NCBI GenBank assembly: GCA_964343835.1
Contig: CAYFKR010000003.1
Coordinates: 224,846 to 288,845 of the forward strand
Reading direction: 5' to 3'
Source: CALEMW01 sp964343835
Lineage (GTDB): Bacteria; Krumholzibacteriota; Krumholzibacteriia; LZORAL124-64-63
Length of the DNA stretch: 64,000 nt
Shown: piece by piece, positions 25,922 through 34,384 of the stretch
Layout: every line of letters begins with the position of its first letter
Numbering within the stretch: the stretch's first letter is position 1
Notes under the pieces: model-generated
The model's input: only the letters and a program-made list of their open reading frames with translations
Database searches by the model: none
What the model was told of the DNA's origin: nothing
Translations under genes and position numbers: made by a program

Positions 25922-27024
25922 GCGTCCTCCTCGCAGGCGGGCAGCACCAGCGTGAATGTGGAGCCGCGACCTTCCTCGCTCTCCAGTTCCACGCGGCCGC
26001 CCAGGCCCGTCACGTTCCGTTCCACAAGATAGAGGCCGAGTCCCGATCCCTTGGGGCGCTTGGTGAGCGACCCCGACGGGAACTCGATCCGGTAGAAGCT
26101 CTCGAAGATCCGCTGGCGCTCGCGACGCGGGATGCCGGGGCCCTCGTCGGCGATCGACAGGCGGTGGTGCCTGCCGTCGCGCTCCAGGGTCACGGTGATG
26201 CGCGCCGGCGGCGGGCTGTAGACCACGGCGTTGCGCACCAGGTTGCCCAGTGCCACGGCCAGGGCCGTGCGGGCGCCCTTCACCTTCAGGCCGTCGAGCA
26301 GATGCGTTTCCAGTTGCGCGCCGTGGCCGTCCAGGAATGGCGCCATGTCCTCCAGCACCGTGCCGGCCTCGTGAGCCAGGTCCAGCACCTCGTCGGGGCC
26401 GCGGCCGTGCTCCTCCTCGCGGCTCACCGCCAGCACCTGTTCCACCATGCCTTCCAGGCGGTCCACGTCCTGGAGCATGGACTTGCGGATGCGGGCGCGG
26501 GCGTCGTCGGCCACGTCGGGACGGTCGAGGGTCTCGGTGTAGAGGCGCAGGCTGGCCAGGGGCGTCTTGAACTCGTGGGTGGCGCCGGCCAGGAAGAGCT
26601 CGCGGGCGCGCTTGAAGTCGCGCTCGCGGCGGAAGGCGAGGGTCAGGATGGTGGTGCCGGCCAGCAGCAGCAGCAGGAAGGTGGTGCCCTCGGCCACGAA
26701 CATGCGACGACGTCGGCGGCCGTCGGCGTGGACGGACTCGTGGGCTTCGGGGTCCACCGTCACCTCCCAGCCCGTGGGGGCCTGGTGGAAGATCAGGTGG
26801 GGGAAGGCGTTGCCGAGCATGGCGACCGGGTTGCGGCCCACCTCGGGCACGGTGCGGATCAGGTAGGCGGCGTGGATCTGGTCGGTGGTGTAGCGCTGGA
26901 TCTGCCAGCGCTCGTAGTTCCGGCTCTCCTGGCTCAGGAAGTACACCCACCACGTGCCGATGGCGATGATGAGCGTCACCAGCACGCCGTAGTAGAGACC
27001 CAGCCTGTCCTCGATCCGGTGCAT
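25918..27024 (-). CDS. Membrane sensor histidine kinase
   Basis: 368 residues. TM1 (VLVTLIIAIGTWWVYFL) and TM2 (FLLLLLAGTTILTLAF) flank a periplasmic loop of roughly 90 residues. There is no clear HAMP domain. The dimerisation helix has the phospho-acceptor in GATHEFKTPLASLR and the ATPase has N (GNLVRNAVVY), G1 (DEGPGIP) and G2 (KGSGLGLYLV) boxes. ATG 27024 is taken as the start since the in-frame extension upstream lacks coding character. The signal sensed is unknown. It forms a two-gene operon with the response regulator. Confidence 0.92.
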   Translation of the reverse strand: MHRIEDRLGLYYGVLVTLIIAIGTWWVYFLSQESRNYERWQIQRYTTDQIHAAYLIRTVPEVGRNPVAMLGNAFPHLIFHQAPTGWEVTVDPEAHESVHADGRRRRRMFVAEGTTFLLLLLAGTTILTLAFRRERDFKRARELFLAGATHEFKTPLASLRLYTETLDRPDVADDARARIRKSMLQDVDRLEGMVEQVLAVSREEEHGRGPDEVLDLAHEAGTVLEDMAPFLDGHGAQLETHLLDGLKVKGARTALAVALGNLVRNAVVYSPPPARITVTLERDGRHHRLSIADEGPGIPRRERQRIFESFYRIEFPSGSLTKRPKGSGLGLYLVERNVTGLGGRVELESEEGRGSTFTLVLPACEEDA

Positions 27025-27250
27025 CGCGCTCCCGTCGGTTCGGCGTCTCTCCCGGTGGACACCATCGTCCAGGGCCGTCGCGCCGCCCCGACACGATGGC
27101 CCATCCGGGCCGGTTCGTCCAGCCGCGAAGCGCCCTCCGATCCCCCGTAATCGACCGATCCTGCCGTTCAGGGCTTCCGGCCCGCCTCGTGCAGAGGGGG
27201 TCGACGACGGCGGCAGGAGGCCGCCCATGACCACACAACGGAGGTGACCG

Positions 27251-27454
27251 ATGAACCGGACGAACCTGGACCACGTGGAGGAGACCCTGCGCAGGCTGGG
27301 CATCGAGGAGCTGGAGGAGCGCCTGGAGCTCAGTCCCGTGATCGCCTCGGACGGCGATACCCCCGGCGACGACGGCGGCGGATGCTGCCGCCAGTTCTGT
27401 CAGTGCGAGGTGGTGCTGCCCGAGCAGCTCAAGACGCCCTGGATCGGTCGCTGA
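27251..27454 (+). CDS. Putative RiPP precursor peptide, Cys-rich core
   Basis: 67 residues with a very strong ribosome binding site (GGAGGTGA, 4 bp upstream of the ATG). The first two thirds form a Glu/Leu-rich helical leader (LRRLGIEELEERLELSPVIA), followed by an acidic Gly linker (GDTPGDDGGG) and a short Cys-rich segment, CCRQFCQCE, with a hydrophobic tail ending TPWIGR. This leader-linker-core layout is typical of ribosomally made, post-translationally modified peptides. The next two genes encode an acyltransferase and an M50 protease, both plausible maturation enzymes. No match to a named RiPP class is recognised; a small zinc-binding regulator is the main alternative. Confidence 0.6.
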   Translation: MNRTNLDHVEETLRRLGIEELEERLELSPVIASDGDTPGDDGGGCCRQFCQCEVVLPEQLKTPWIGR

Positions 27455-27519
27455 TCAATCGCGGGACGGACGCCGGGCCGCCCGCCCCGTCCGTCCCGCA
27501 CGCCAACCGGGAGGACGCC

Positions 27520-28638
27520 ATGACCGATCACGACCGTCGACCCACGTCGACCGACCGCTGGGAGCTCTGGAACCTGCGGGCGCTCCAGCCCCACGCCACC
27601 TTCGCCACCCTCGCGGCCCTGCGGGCCCGCCGTCGGGAACTCGAGGCCCGCGGCGACGAGGTGTTCGTCCACGGGGCCGACGCTCCCCGTCTGGTGGACG
27701 ACGCCCGCGCGTTCTTCCGCGCCCATCCCGGCATCCATTCGGGCCTGGTGCTCAGCCTGCACCTCGGACCCTACAGCCTGCTGCCCGCCCTCTATCTCGC
27801 CGAAGGCATCGAGCCCGTGCTGGTGACCGACGGCGCCGCCCGCGATCGGCTCCAGGCCGAAGCCGAGCAGCGGCAGAAGACCCTCGGCCTGAGCGGCAGC
27901 ATCGAGTGGGTGGGCACCGACCGGCCCGTGTTCGCGGGTCGCATCCTCAAGGCGCTCCGGACCGGCCGCCCGGTCCTGGTCTACCTGGACGGCAACGGCG
28001 GCGGGGGAGGCATGGAGGCCACGCGCGACCGCGGCATGCCGTACCGCCTTCCGGGCCGGACCATCCGCGTGCGGACCGGACCGGGGCGCCTCATCAAACG
28101 CACGGGCTGTCCCGTGCACGGCGTGGCGGTGCGCTGGCGCCGCGACGGCACCCTGGCCTGGACGGCCCGCCGTCCCGGCTGCTGGGACACCGCCGCCACC
28201 TCGCGCCAGATCACCCGCCAGCTCCACGACTGGCTCTTCGACGAGATCGCCCGCAGCCCGGAGCAGTGGACGTTCTGGAACATGCTGGCCCGCGCCGGCG
28301 ACGCGTTCTCGCCCGTGGGATTGGAGGAGGGGCCCGGTCCGGACGACCGCGAGCGGCTCTGGCGGGAGTTCGCCGGCGCCCGGGCCGACCGCCCTTCCGC
28401 CACGCGACTGGCGCTGACCTGCGGCGCCGAGGTCTGGGAGCCCGACGTGCTGGCCGACCCCGGCGGCGACCGCTTCTGGAGCGCCGAGGGCCTGCGCGAC
28501 TCCACCCTGGACCTGTTCCGCGACGGCGCCGCGCCGTCCCTGGCCGAACTCTCCGACGCCTGCGGCGACGAGTGGGTCGACTTCCATGGGTTGCGGCTGG
28601 TGCTGCTGGGGATCCTCGAGATGAAGACGGCGTCGTGA
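27520..28638 (+). CDS. LpxL/HtrB-like acyltransferase
   Basis: 372 residues. LVLSLHLGPYSLLPAL carries the His of the HxxxxD/E-type motif in lipid A acyltransferase relatives; further blocks are GRPVLVYLDGNGGGGG, LPGRTIRVRTGPGRLIKRTG and PVHGVAVRWRRDGT, matching the family order of catalytic His, acidic site and acceptor strand. The C-terminal 120 residues do not match LpxL. No N-terminal membrane anchor is seen, unlike true LpxL. In this context it may acylate the neighbouring peptide rather than lipid A. GGGAGG precedes ATG 27520, 65 bp after the precursor gene. Confidence 0.65.
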   Translation: MTDHDRRPTSTDRWELWNLRALQPHATFATLAALRARRRELEARGDEVFVHGADAPRLVDDARAFFRAHPGIHSGLVLSLHLGPYSLLPALYLAEGIEPVLVTDGAARDRLQAEAEQRQKTLGLSGSIEWVGTDRPVFAGRILKALRTGRPVLVYLDGNGGGGGMEATRDRGMPYRLPGRTIRVRTGPGRLIKRTGCPVHGVAVRWRRDGTLAWTARRPGCWDTAATSRQITRQLHDWLFDEIARSPEQWTFWNMLARAGDAFSPVGLEEGPGPDDRERLWREFAGARADRPSATRLALTCGAEVWEPDVLADPGGDRFWSAEGLRDSTLDLFRDGAAPSLAELSDACGDEWVDFHGLRLVLLGILEMKTAS

Positions 28639-29732
28639 ACGGCGAGCTGCGATCCCTGGCCGACGGGCGCTGGGTCCTGAGGCGCGGCGGACGACGATGG
28701 GTACTGAGCGGCGAGGCGGCGGCGCGGTTCGCGCAGCCGGGCGGTGATCCCGAGGCGAACGCGCTCATGGCGCGGCGCCGGGATCCGCGCCGCCCCACGG
28801 CGGTCCGGCTCCGGGCGACGCTCCTGCCGGCTTCCGCCGTCGATGCGATCGCAAGGCGCCTCGCCCCCCTCACCGCATGGCCCCTGCTCGGGGCGTGGAG
28901 CGCGGCGGGGATCGCAGCGGCGGTCGCGGGACTGCGGACGACGTCCGTCGTCGGCGCCTCGTGGCCCGCCGCCGCGGCCCTGCTGGTCGTCGTGCTGCTG
29001 GTTCATGAGCTGGGCCATGCCGCCGCCCTGCGCAAGGGCGGGGGACGGCCCGGCGCCGTGGGGATCGGCGTGGCGTTCGTGGTGCCGGCGTTCTGGTGCG
29101 ACGTGACCGAGGCGGCGCTGCTCGACCGCGGCGATCGCGTGCGGGTGGACCTGGCGGGGGTGGCATGGCAGGCGGGGCTGGTCGGGGTGCTCGCGGGTCT
29201 CGGCCTGATGACGGAAGGCGGCGTTGCGGCGACCCTGGCCCTGGCCGCCCGGTTCGCGGCCGTGTCCGCGGCCTGGAGCCTGGCGCCACTGCTGCGCACC
29301 GACGGGGCCTGGGCCCTGTGCGACGCTCTCGGTGTGCGGGACCTCGAAGCCCCCCTGCCCGCGGCAGCCGGCGGGACCCGGTGCGCTCTTGCCGCGGCGT
29401 CGCGGTGGGCGACCGCCCTGGCCCTGGTCGCCGTGGCGATCGCGGGGCCGATGCGCGCCGCCCGCCTCGCCGGCGACCCCTGGCGCGGTCCTCCGCCGCT
29501 GGACGCCCTGGTGATCCTGGCGGTCGGTGCTCTCTGGTGGTCCTCGGGCCGCCGAGCCGCCCGATTGATCGCCGCGGCCGTGGCCGACCTCCTCCGCAAA
29601 CGCAACGGGCCCCGGGGATCCTCCCCGGGGCCCGCGCCGCGACCTCCCTGTCGCCGAACCGCTACTCGTCGAAGTAGTCCATCCGGTCGACGGGCATGCA
29701 CACCGTCGAGGCGATGTTGCCCAGGTGGCTGA
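28635..29732 (+). CDS. M50 (S2P-type) intramembrane metalloprotease, RiPP-associated type
   Basis: Zinc protease with HELGHA (His124, Glu125, His128) inside a transmembrane helix and the second block VTEAALLDRGDRVRVDLAGV. The N-terminal portion (RWVLRRGGRRWVLSGEAAARF, then LRATLLPASAVDAIARRLAPL) is the arrangement seen in peptide zinc metalloproteases of RiPP clusters, where a PqqD-like start precedes the membrane part. GTG 28635 overlaps the acyltransferase stop, so the genes are coupled. Likely role is leader removal or export of the modified peptide. The open frame runs past a strong hairpin (29607-29633) and into the end of the convergent phoU-like gene, giving a Pro/Arg/Ser tail; the true end may be near 29600. 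Confidence 0.75.
   Translation: MNGELRSLADGRWVLRRGGRRWVLSGEAAARFAQPGGDPEANALMARRRDPRRPTAVRLRATLLPASAVDAIARRLAPLTAWPLLGAWSAAGIAAAVAGLRTTSVVGASWPAAAALLVVVLLVHELGHAAALRKGGGRPGAVGIGVAFVVPAFWCDVTEAALLDRGDRVRVDLAGVAWQAGLVGVLAGLGLMTEGGVAATLALAARFAAVSAAWSLAPLLRTDGAWALCDALGVRDLEAPLPAAAGGTRCALAAASRWATALALVAVAIAGPMRAARLAGDPWRGPPPLDALVILAVGALWWSSGRRAARLIAAAVADLLRKRNGPRGSSPGPAPRPPCRRTATRRSSPSGRRACTPSRRCCPGG
29607..29633. terminator. Perfect 12-bp hairpin, probable terminator
   Basis: GGGCCCCGGGGA and TCCCCGGGGCCC enclose a TCC loop. It lies between the M50 protease gene and the convergent phoU-like gene. It has no T tract on either side, so termination may need Rho or the hairpin may act at the RNA-stability level. 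Confidence 0.55.
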
Positions 29733-30333
29733 AGATGCGCTTGTAGAACCGCATGACCAGCACCAGGCAGACGGCGTCGCTGGTCTTCAGGTCGCTGCGG
29801 GTGATCTCCGCGATGGCCTTCTCGAGCTCCTGGCCCTGGGCGCCCACCGTCTCGATGAGGGCGCGGGCGCGCTCCTCGTCGCTCTCGGTGAAGACCTCGG
29901 CGGTCTCGATCATGGCGTCGCGCATCACGTCGGCGAAGGGGCCGAGCCGGTCCTTGTACAGGGAGCGGTCGGCGCTCTCGGGCATGAGCTCGTGGGCCAC
30001 GTCGAAGATGTTCTTGATGTAGTCGCCGATGCGCTCGGCGTCCTTCACCGCGTTCATGAAGATCATGGCGGTGGGTACGTCGTGGCTGGCGCTTTCCACG
30101 GCCAGGTGCGTGATGACGCTGCGGCGCACCTCGCGCTCCAGGTGGTTCACGCGACGGTCGCGGTCGTAGAGCTTCTTCTGGGACTCCTCGTCGCTCATGC
30201 CCTCGATCAGCACGCGGTACACGAACTTGTTCATCTTCACGCAGGTGTCGAGCATCTCGCCCACGCGGGCGCTGGTGCCCTGGCTCCAGTTGTCCTTGCG
30301 GAAGAGGTCGCGGATCGATCCGAACATCGTCAT
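29662..30333 (-). CDS. PhoU-domain protein
   Basis: 223 residues, all-helical with PhoU-type heptads (EREVRRSVITHLAVESASHD, FMNAVKDAERIGDYIKNIFD). PhoU proteins bind metals and adjust phosphate uptake. Gap to the Na/phosphate transporter gene is 10 bp, so this is a NptA-like plus PhoU pair in which the PhoU protein probably regulates the transporter. An alternative start at the second Met (30327) is possible. Confidence 0.88.
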   Translation of the reverse strand: MTMFGSIRDLFRKDNWSQGTSARVGEMLDTCVKMNKFVYRVLIEGMSDEESQKKLYDRDRRVNHLEREVRRSVITHLAVESASHDVPTAMIFMNAVKDAERIGDYIKNIFDVAHELMPESADRSLYKDRLGPFADVMRDAMIETAEVFTESDEERARALIETVGAQGQELEKAIAEITRSDLKTSDAVCLVLVMRFYKRIFSHLGNIASTVCMPVDRMDYFDE

Positions 30334-30343
30334 GTCAGTCTCC

Positions 30344-31516
30344 TCACGAAGCGGAGCCGAAGGCCCGCGAAATCAACACGAACACCAGGGGCATCAGGAA
30401 GAAGAGCCCCAGCATGTAGTACAGGGCGAACCAGCGGTTCTCGCTGGTGCGGTGGGCGAGCCCCTGGGCCAGCCTGATGGGGATCCGCCGGAGAGGCTTG
30501 AACGGGTAGAAGATCAGGATACCCGTGATGTTGAACAGCAGGTGCACGATGGCCACCGTCACCGCCGCCGAGTTGCCGGCCAGCGACGCCAGCAGCGCCG
30601 TCACCGTGGTGCCGATGTTGGCCCCCAGGGTCACCGCCAGCGCTCCCTCCAGGGGGATGATGCCGGCGCCGATCAGCGGCACCAGCAGGCTGGTGGTGAT
30701 GGACGAGCTCTGCACCAGCACCGTCACCACCACGCCCAGCACCATGCCCAGCAGGCCGTGGCGCGACAGGTTCTCGCCGAATGCGCCCTCGGCGCGGCTC
30801 ACCACCACGCGGCGCATGAGCTTGGTCAGCATGGTCAGGGCGAAGAACAGGCAGACCAGCGAGAACACCAGCATGATCACGCCGGCGGCCACCTTGGCCA
30901 ACTCCAGATCGTCCACGAGCCAGCTCTTGAAGGCCTTGGCCGCGGGCTTCACCGCCTGCTTCACCGGGCTGTGGTATTCCACGCCCTGGGACCCCACCAG
31001 GTGGCTCGACAGCCAGGTCGCCGTCCGCTCCAGGAAGTGGGTCGCCTGCTCCAGCGGAAACAGCACGATGATCGTCAGCAGGTTGAAGAAGTCGTGCATG
31101 GTGGCGCCGGCGAAGGCCCGCCGGAACTCGGCGCGGCGGTTCATGGAGCCCATGGCCACGATGGTGTTCGTGACGGTGGTGCCCATGTTGGCGCCCATGA
31201 TGATGGGCACGGCGTTGGACACCGTCAGGGCGTCCGCGGCCACCAGCCCCACCACGATGGACGTGGTGCCGCTGCTGCTCTGGATGAGCGAGGTGGCCAG
31301 CAGTCCGATCATCAGGCCGATGACCGGGTTGGTGGTGGTGGTGATCAGGGCCTCGCTGAAGTCCTTGCCGAAGACCTTGAACGCCGACCCCATCAGGGCG
31401 ATGGCGAACAGGAAGATCCACAGCAGGGCGATCAGGAAGAGGACGCGCAGGGGCGTGGGCAGACTCCTGCCCGGCGCGCCGGCGGGCGGCGTGAAGGTCC
31501 GGTCGGGTTGTGTCAT
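30344..31516 (-). CDS. Na+/phosphate symporter (NptA/PNaS family)
   Basis: 390 residues with about eight to ten membrane helices and the duplicated QSSS motif that marks the family (SLIQSSSGTTSIV and VLVQSSSITTSLLV). Each is followed by a GANMGTT or GANIGTT block. ATG 31516 has GAGGAA upstream; the frame extends to 31606 but without signal. It imports phosphate using the sodium gradient and is coupled to the PhoU-like gene downstream. Confidence 0.92.
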   Translation of the reverse strand: MTQPDRTFTPPAGAPGRSLPTPLRVLFLIALLWIFLFAIALMGSAFKVFGKDFSEALITTTTNPVIGLMIGLLATSLIQSSSGTTSIVVGLVAADALTVSNAVPIIMGANMGTTVTNTIVAMGSMNRRAEFRRAFAGATMHDFFNLLTIIVLFPLEQATHFLERTATWLSSHLVGSQGVEYHSPVKQAVKPAAKAFKSWLVDDLELAKVAAGVIMLVFSLVCLFFALTMLTKLMRRVVVSRAEGAFGENLSRHGLLGMVLGVVVTVLVQSSSITTSLLVPLIGAGIIPLEGALAVTLGANIGTTVTALLASLAGNSAAVTVAIVHLLFNITGILIFYPFKPLRRIPIRLAQGLAHRTSENRWFALYYMLGLFFLMPLVFVLISRAFGSAS

Positions 31517-31689
31517 GTCGTTCCTCGGCCAAAACGACGGATGGGGCGGGCGCCCCGACAGGCTCGTGGTCGCGGCGAAGGTACCCCGGCAAGAGCCGCG
31601 AGTCAAAACGTGATTGCGGCGGCGGGCCGGGCCTGCGAGGATGGGACCGTCGCCGGACGTCCCGGTTCGACGAAACGGAGGTGACTCCC

Positions 31690-32046
31690 ATGTCCAAGTT
31701 CCTGAAGACGGCGGCCGTGGCCGTCCTGCTCCTGGGCCTGGCCGCCCTGTACGGCTGCGGCGGCGACGCCGAGGCCAACGTCTGCGCCGGCTGCGACGCC
31801 GAGCTCGACGCCTCCCAGGCCAAGATGGTGGGCGACGCCATGTACTGCGCCGCCTGTGCCCAGAAGAAGGCCAACGAAGAGGTCATCGCCCGCCACGACT
31901 GCGAGGGCGGCTGCGGCATGACCGACTGGCCCGAGGACAAGATGTCCCAGATCGACGGCAAGTGGTACTGCAAGGGCTGCGCGGACAAGATGCAGGACGA
32001 CCACGGCCACGATCACGACGACCATGACGGACACGATCACGGCTAG
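31690..32046 (+). CDS. Small lipoprotein with zinc-ribbon-like Cys pairs and His-rich tail
   Basis: 118 residues. Signal peptide with lipobox AALYGC. The mature part has four Cys pairs (CAGC, CAAC, CEGGC and CKGC) spaced like two LIM or zinc-ribbon units, and ends in a His/Asp-rich segment (DDHGHDHDDHDGHDHG) that should bind divalent metal. GGAGGTGA precedes ATG 31690. Function unknown; a metal-scavenging or sensing envelope lipoprotein is likely. It lies directly opposite the phosphate transporter gene. Confidence 0.75.
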   Translation: MSKFLKTAAVAVLLLGLAALYGCGGDAEANVCAGCDAELDASQAKMVGDAMYCAACAQKKANEEVIARHDCEGGCGMTDWPEDKMSQIDGKWYCKGCADKMQDDHGHDHDDHDGHDHG

Positions 32047-32077
32047 CGGCCCCGATCGACGCCGAATCGTCGACGGA

Positions 32078-32111
32078 AGGGCGGATCCCCGGGGGTCCGC
32101 CCTCCTTCTTT
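32078..32111 (+). terminator. Terminator after metal-binding lipoprotein gene
   Basis: AGGGCGGATCCCC and GGGGGTCCGCCCT form a 13-bp stem with one mismatch, followed by CCTTCTTT. It separates the lipoprotein gene from peptide deformylase. Confidence 0.7.
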
Positions 32112-32193
32112 GCATCCTCGCGGAATTTGCGTTACCGTGCTCCCGACGGTCGCCCTCCGCGGCGGCGCACCCGTACCTGCACGAGGGGATCCC

Positions 32194-32739
32194 ATGGCCA
32201 TCCTGAAGGTCGCACGCCTCGGCCATCCGGTCCTCCGCCAGAAGGCGGAGCCGGTGGACCCGGCCGACATCGTCTCCGACGAGATGAAGCGTCTGGTCGA
32301 GGACATGCTCGAGACGATGGTCGAGTACAACGGCGTCGGCCTGGCCGCGCCCCAGGTCCACGTGTCGAAGCGCCTGGCCCTGGTCGGCGGCGGCGAGGAC
32401 GACGACGGCAACCCCGTCGTGCGCCCCGTATTCAACCCCGAGATCACCCCCACCACCGACACGCTGTTCGGCATGTACGAGGGCTGCCTCAGCATTCCGG
32501 GCATGCGCGGCTGGGTGGAGCGCCCCGTGGCCATCCACGTGCGCTACCACGACGCCGACGGCGAGCTCGTGGAGCGCGACATGGAGGGCTTTCCGGCGGT
32601 GGTCTTCCAGCACGAATGCGACCATCTCGACGGACTGCTCTTCGTCGACCGCATGAAGGACATGAGGCGCCTGGCCTTCGAGGAGGAGGCCGACCGCTTC
32701 CTGCCCGTCGACACCTTCATCGACGGCCGCGAGGTCTGA
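32194..32739 (+). CDS. def: Peptide deformylase
   Basis: Removes the formyl group from nascent proteins. The 181-residue protein has all three motifs: GVGLAAPQ, EGCLSIP (Cys ligand) and QHECDHLDG (HExxH zinc site). GAGGGG lies 6 bp before ATG 32194. It sits at the head of a run of plus-strand genes. No methionyl-tRNA formyltransferase gene follows, unlike the common arrangement. Confidence 0.96.
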   Translation: MAILKVARLGHPVLRQKAEPVDPADIVSDEMKRLVEDMLETMVEYNGVGLAAPQVHVSKRLALVGGGEDDDGNPVVRPVFNPEITPTTDTLFGMYEGCLSIPGMRGWVERPVAIHVRYHDADGELVERDMEGFPAVVFQHECDHLDGLLFVDRMKDMRRLAFEEEADRFLPVDTFIDGREV

Positions 32740-32773
32740 CCCGCGGCCCGCAACACCATACGGAGACGGTGAC

Positions 32774-33169
32774 ATGAACGACACGGACAACACGCGCCCC
32801 GCCCTGACCGCCATGGTCGACGCCTTCAACGCCCGCCGCTACGACGACGCGGAGGAACACGCCTCCGCCATGCTCGCCGAGGCCGTGGGTCGCGACGAGC
32901 TCTTCTGGATGGGCCTGCGCGAGACCTGCGCCGGATTCGCCATGGTCATGGACGGCAAGCTGAAGAAGGCCGACCCCGTGATGGTGGCGGCCATGGAGAA
33001 ACTGCGTAACTTCGGGTACCGGTATCTCGACCTCGAGGTGACGAGCGTCCTGGCGGGCCTGCGTCGCGGCGTCGAGGAGATCCGGTTCGTGGGGGCGGGC
33101 GAGAAGAAGATGTTCGACGTGAGCCTGCTGCCCAAGCTGAAGATGTCGGCCAAGGCCGACGCCGAATGA
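32774..33169 (+). CDS. Small helical protein, DUF309-like
   Basis: 131 residues, all helical. The order of helices (FNARRYDDAEEHASAMLAEA, FWMGLRETCAGFAMVMDGKL, AMEKLRNFGYRYLDLE) resembles DUF309 proteins, but the HEVWE signature of that family is replaced by DAEEHAS. It ends in a basic tail. Ribosome binding site GGAG is 7 bp upstream. No specific function can be assigned. It lies between def and mqnE. Confidence 0.5.
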   Translation: MNDTDNTRPALTAMVDAFNARRYDDAEEHASAMLAEAVGRDELFWMGLRETCAGFAMVMDGKLKKADPVMVAAMEKLRNFGYRYLDLEVTSVLAGLRRGVEEIRFVGAGEKKMFDVSLLPKLKMSAKADAE

Positions 33170-33200
33170 CCGCCGTCCCGCGGCGGTCCCTGGAGCGGTG

Positions 33201-34292
33201 ATGATCCCCGGCACCCATCCCTTGTCCGACATCGCGCGGAAGGTCGAGACCGGCGAACGCCTGTCCGTGGACGACGGCCTGCGCCTGGCCGCCTCCCACG
33301 ACCTCCCGGCCCTGGGCCACATGGCCCACACGGCCCGCGAGCGGCTGCACGGCGACAAGGTCTACTTCAACGTCAACCGCCACATCAATCCCACCAACGT
33401 GTGCTACGTGGGCTGCGAGCTCTGCGCCTACGCCGACGATCCCAACGCCCCCGGCACCTGGAGCTACTCGCCGGAGGAGTGCGTCGAGATGGCGCGCCGG
33501 GACTTCATTCCCGGCACCACCGAGTTTCACATGGTCGGCGGCCTGCATCCCCGCTGGAAGTTCCCCGTGTACGTGGACATCCTGCGTGCCCTGAAGACCG
33601 CTTTCCCCGACGTGCACCTCAAGGCCTTCACCATGGTGGAGATCGACTTCCTGGCGAAGATCGGGAAGATGTCGGTGGAGGAGTGCATCGCCACCCTGCG
33701 CGACGCCGGCCTGGACAGCTGCCCCGGCGGCGGCGCCGAGATCTTCGACGAAGAGGTCCGCGAGCGCATCGCCTCGAAGAAGATGTCGTCGGACCGCTGG
33801 CTCGAGGTGGCCGGCATGGTCCACGACTCTGGTCTGAAGTCGAACTGCACCATGCTCTTCGGCCACGTCGAGGAACCCCGTCACTGGGTCGACCACCTCG
33901 TGCGCCTCCGCGAGCAGCAGGACCGCACCGGCGGCTTCCAGTGCTTCATCCCCCTGGCGTTCCACCCCAAGGGCACGAAGTTCGATCACCTGCCCGGGCC
34001 GGACATGTTCGCCAAGCTCAAGTGCATCGCGATCTCGCGCCTGATGCTCGACAACATCCCCCACGTGAAGGCCTACTGGGTCATGCTCGGACGCGAGGTC
34101 GCCCAGGTGGCCCTGCGCTTCGGCGCCAACGACCTGGACGGCACAGTCACCGACGAGCGCGTGACCCTCGCGGCCGGCGGCGTCGCCGGCAAGGGCATGT
34201 CGCTGGACGACATCCGTACCTTCATCCAGGGCGCCGGCATGACCCCCGTGCTGCGCGACACCCTCTACAACGAGCTGGCCGCCGCCGAATAG
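33201..34292 (+). CDS. mqnE: Aminofutalosine synthase (radical SAM, menaquinone)
   Basis: Makes 6-amino-6-deoxyfutalosine from chorismate-derived enolpyruvoyl benzoate and SAM, the second step of the futalosine menaquinone route. NRHINPTNVCYVGCELCAYA contains the CxxxCxxC cluster motif; EFHMVGGLHPRWKFPVYVDIL and HLKAFTMVEIDF are MqnE-type blocks and distinguish it from MqnC. Length 363 is normal. GGAG sits 5 bp before ATG 33201; GTG 33198 is an alternative. Menaquinone is the likely donor to the cytochrome encoded next. Confidence 0.93.
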   Translation: MIPGTHPLSDIARKVETGERLSVDDGLRLAASHDLPALGHMAHTARERLHGDKVYFNVNRHINPTNVCYVGCELCAYADDPNAPGTWSYSPEECVEMARRDFIPGTTEFHMVGGLHPRWKFPVYVDILRALKTAFPDVHLKAFTMVEIDFLAKIGKMSVEECIATLRDAGLDSCPGGGAEIFDEEVRERIASKKMSSDRWLEVAGMVHDSGLKSNCTMLFGHVEEPRHWVDHLVRLREQQDRTGGFQCFIPLAFHPKGTKFDHLPGPDMFAKLKCIAISRLMLDNIPHVKAYWVMLGREVAQVALRFGANDLDGTVTDERVTLAAGGVAGKGMSLDDIRTFIQGAGMTPVLRDTLYNELAAAE

Positions 34293-34384
34293 GCCTGATC
34301 GTTTTCCGGTTGTCTTCGCAGATTAAATCCCAGTAGACTACAAGACGTTGAGCGATTCACAGGTCCCGGTCCAAGGAGCGACCC

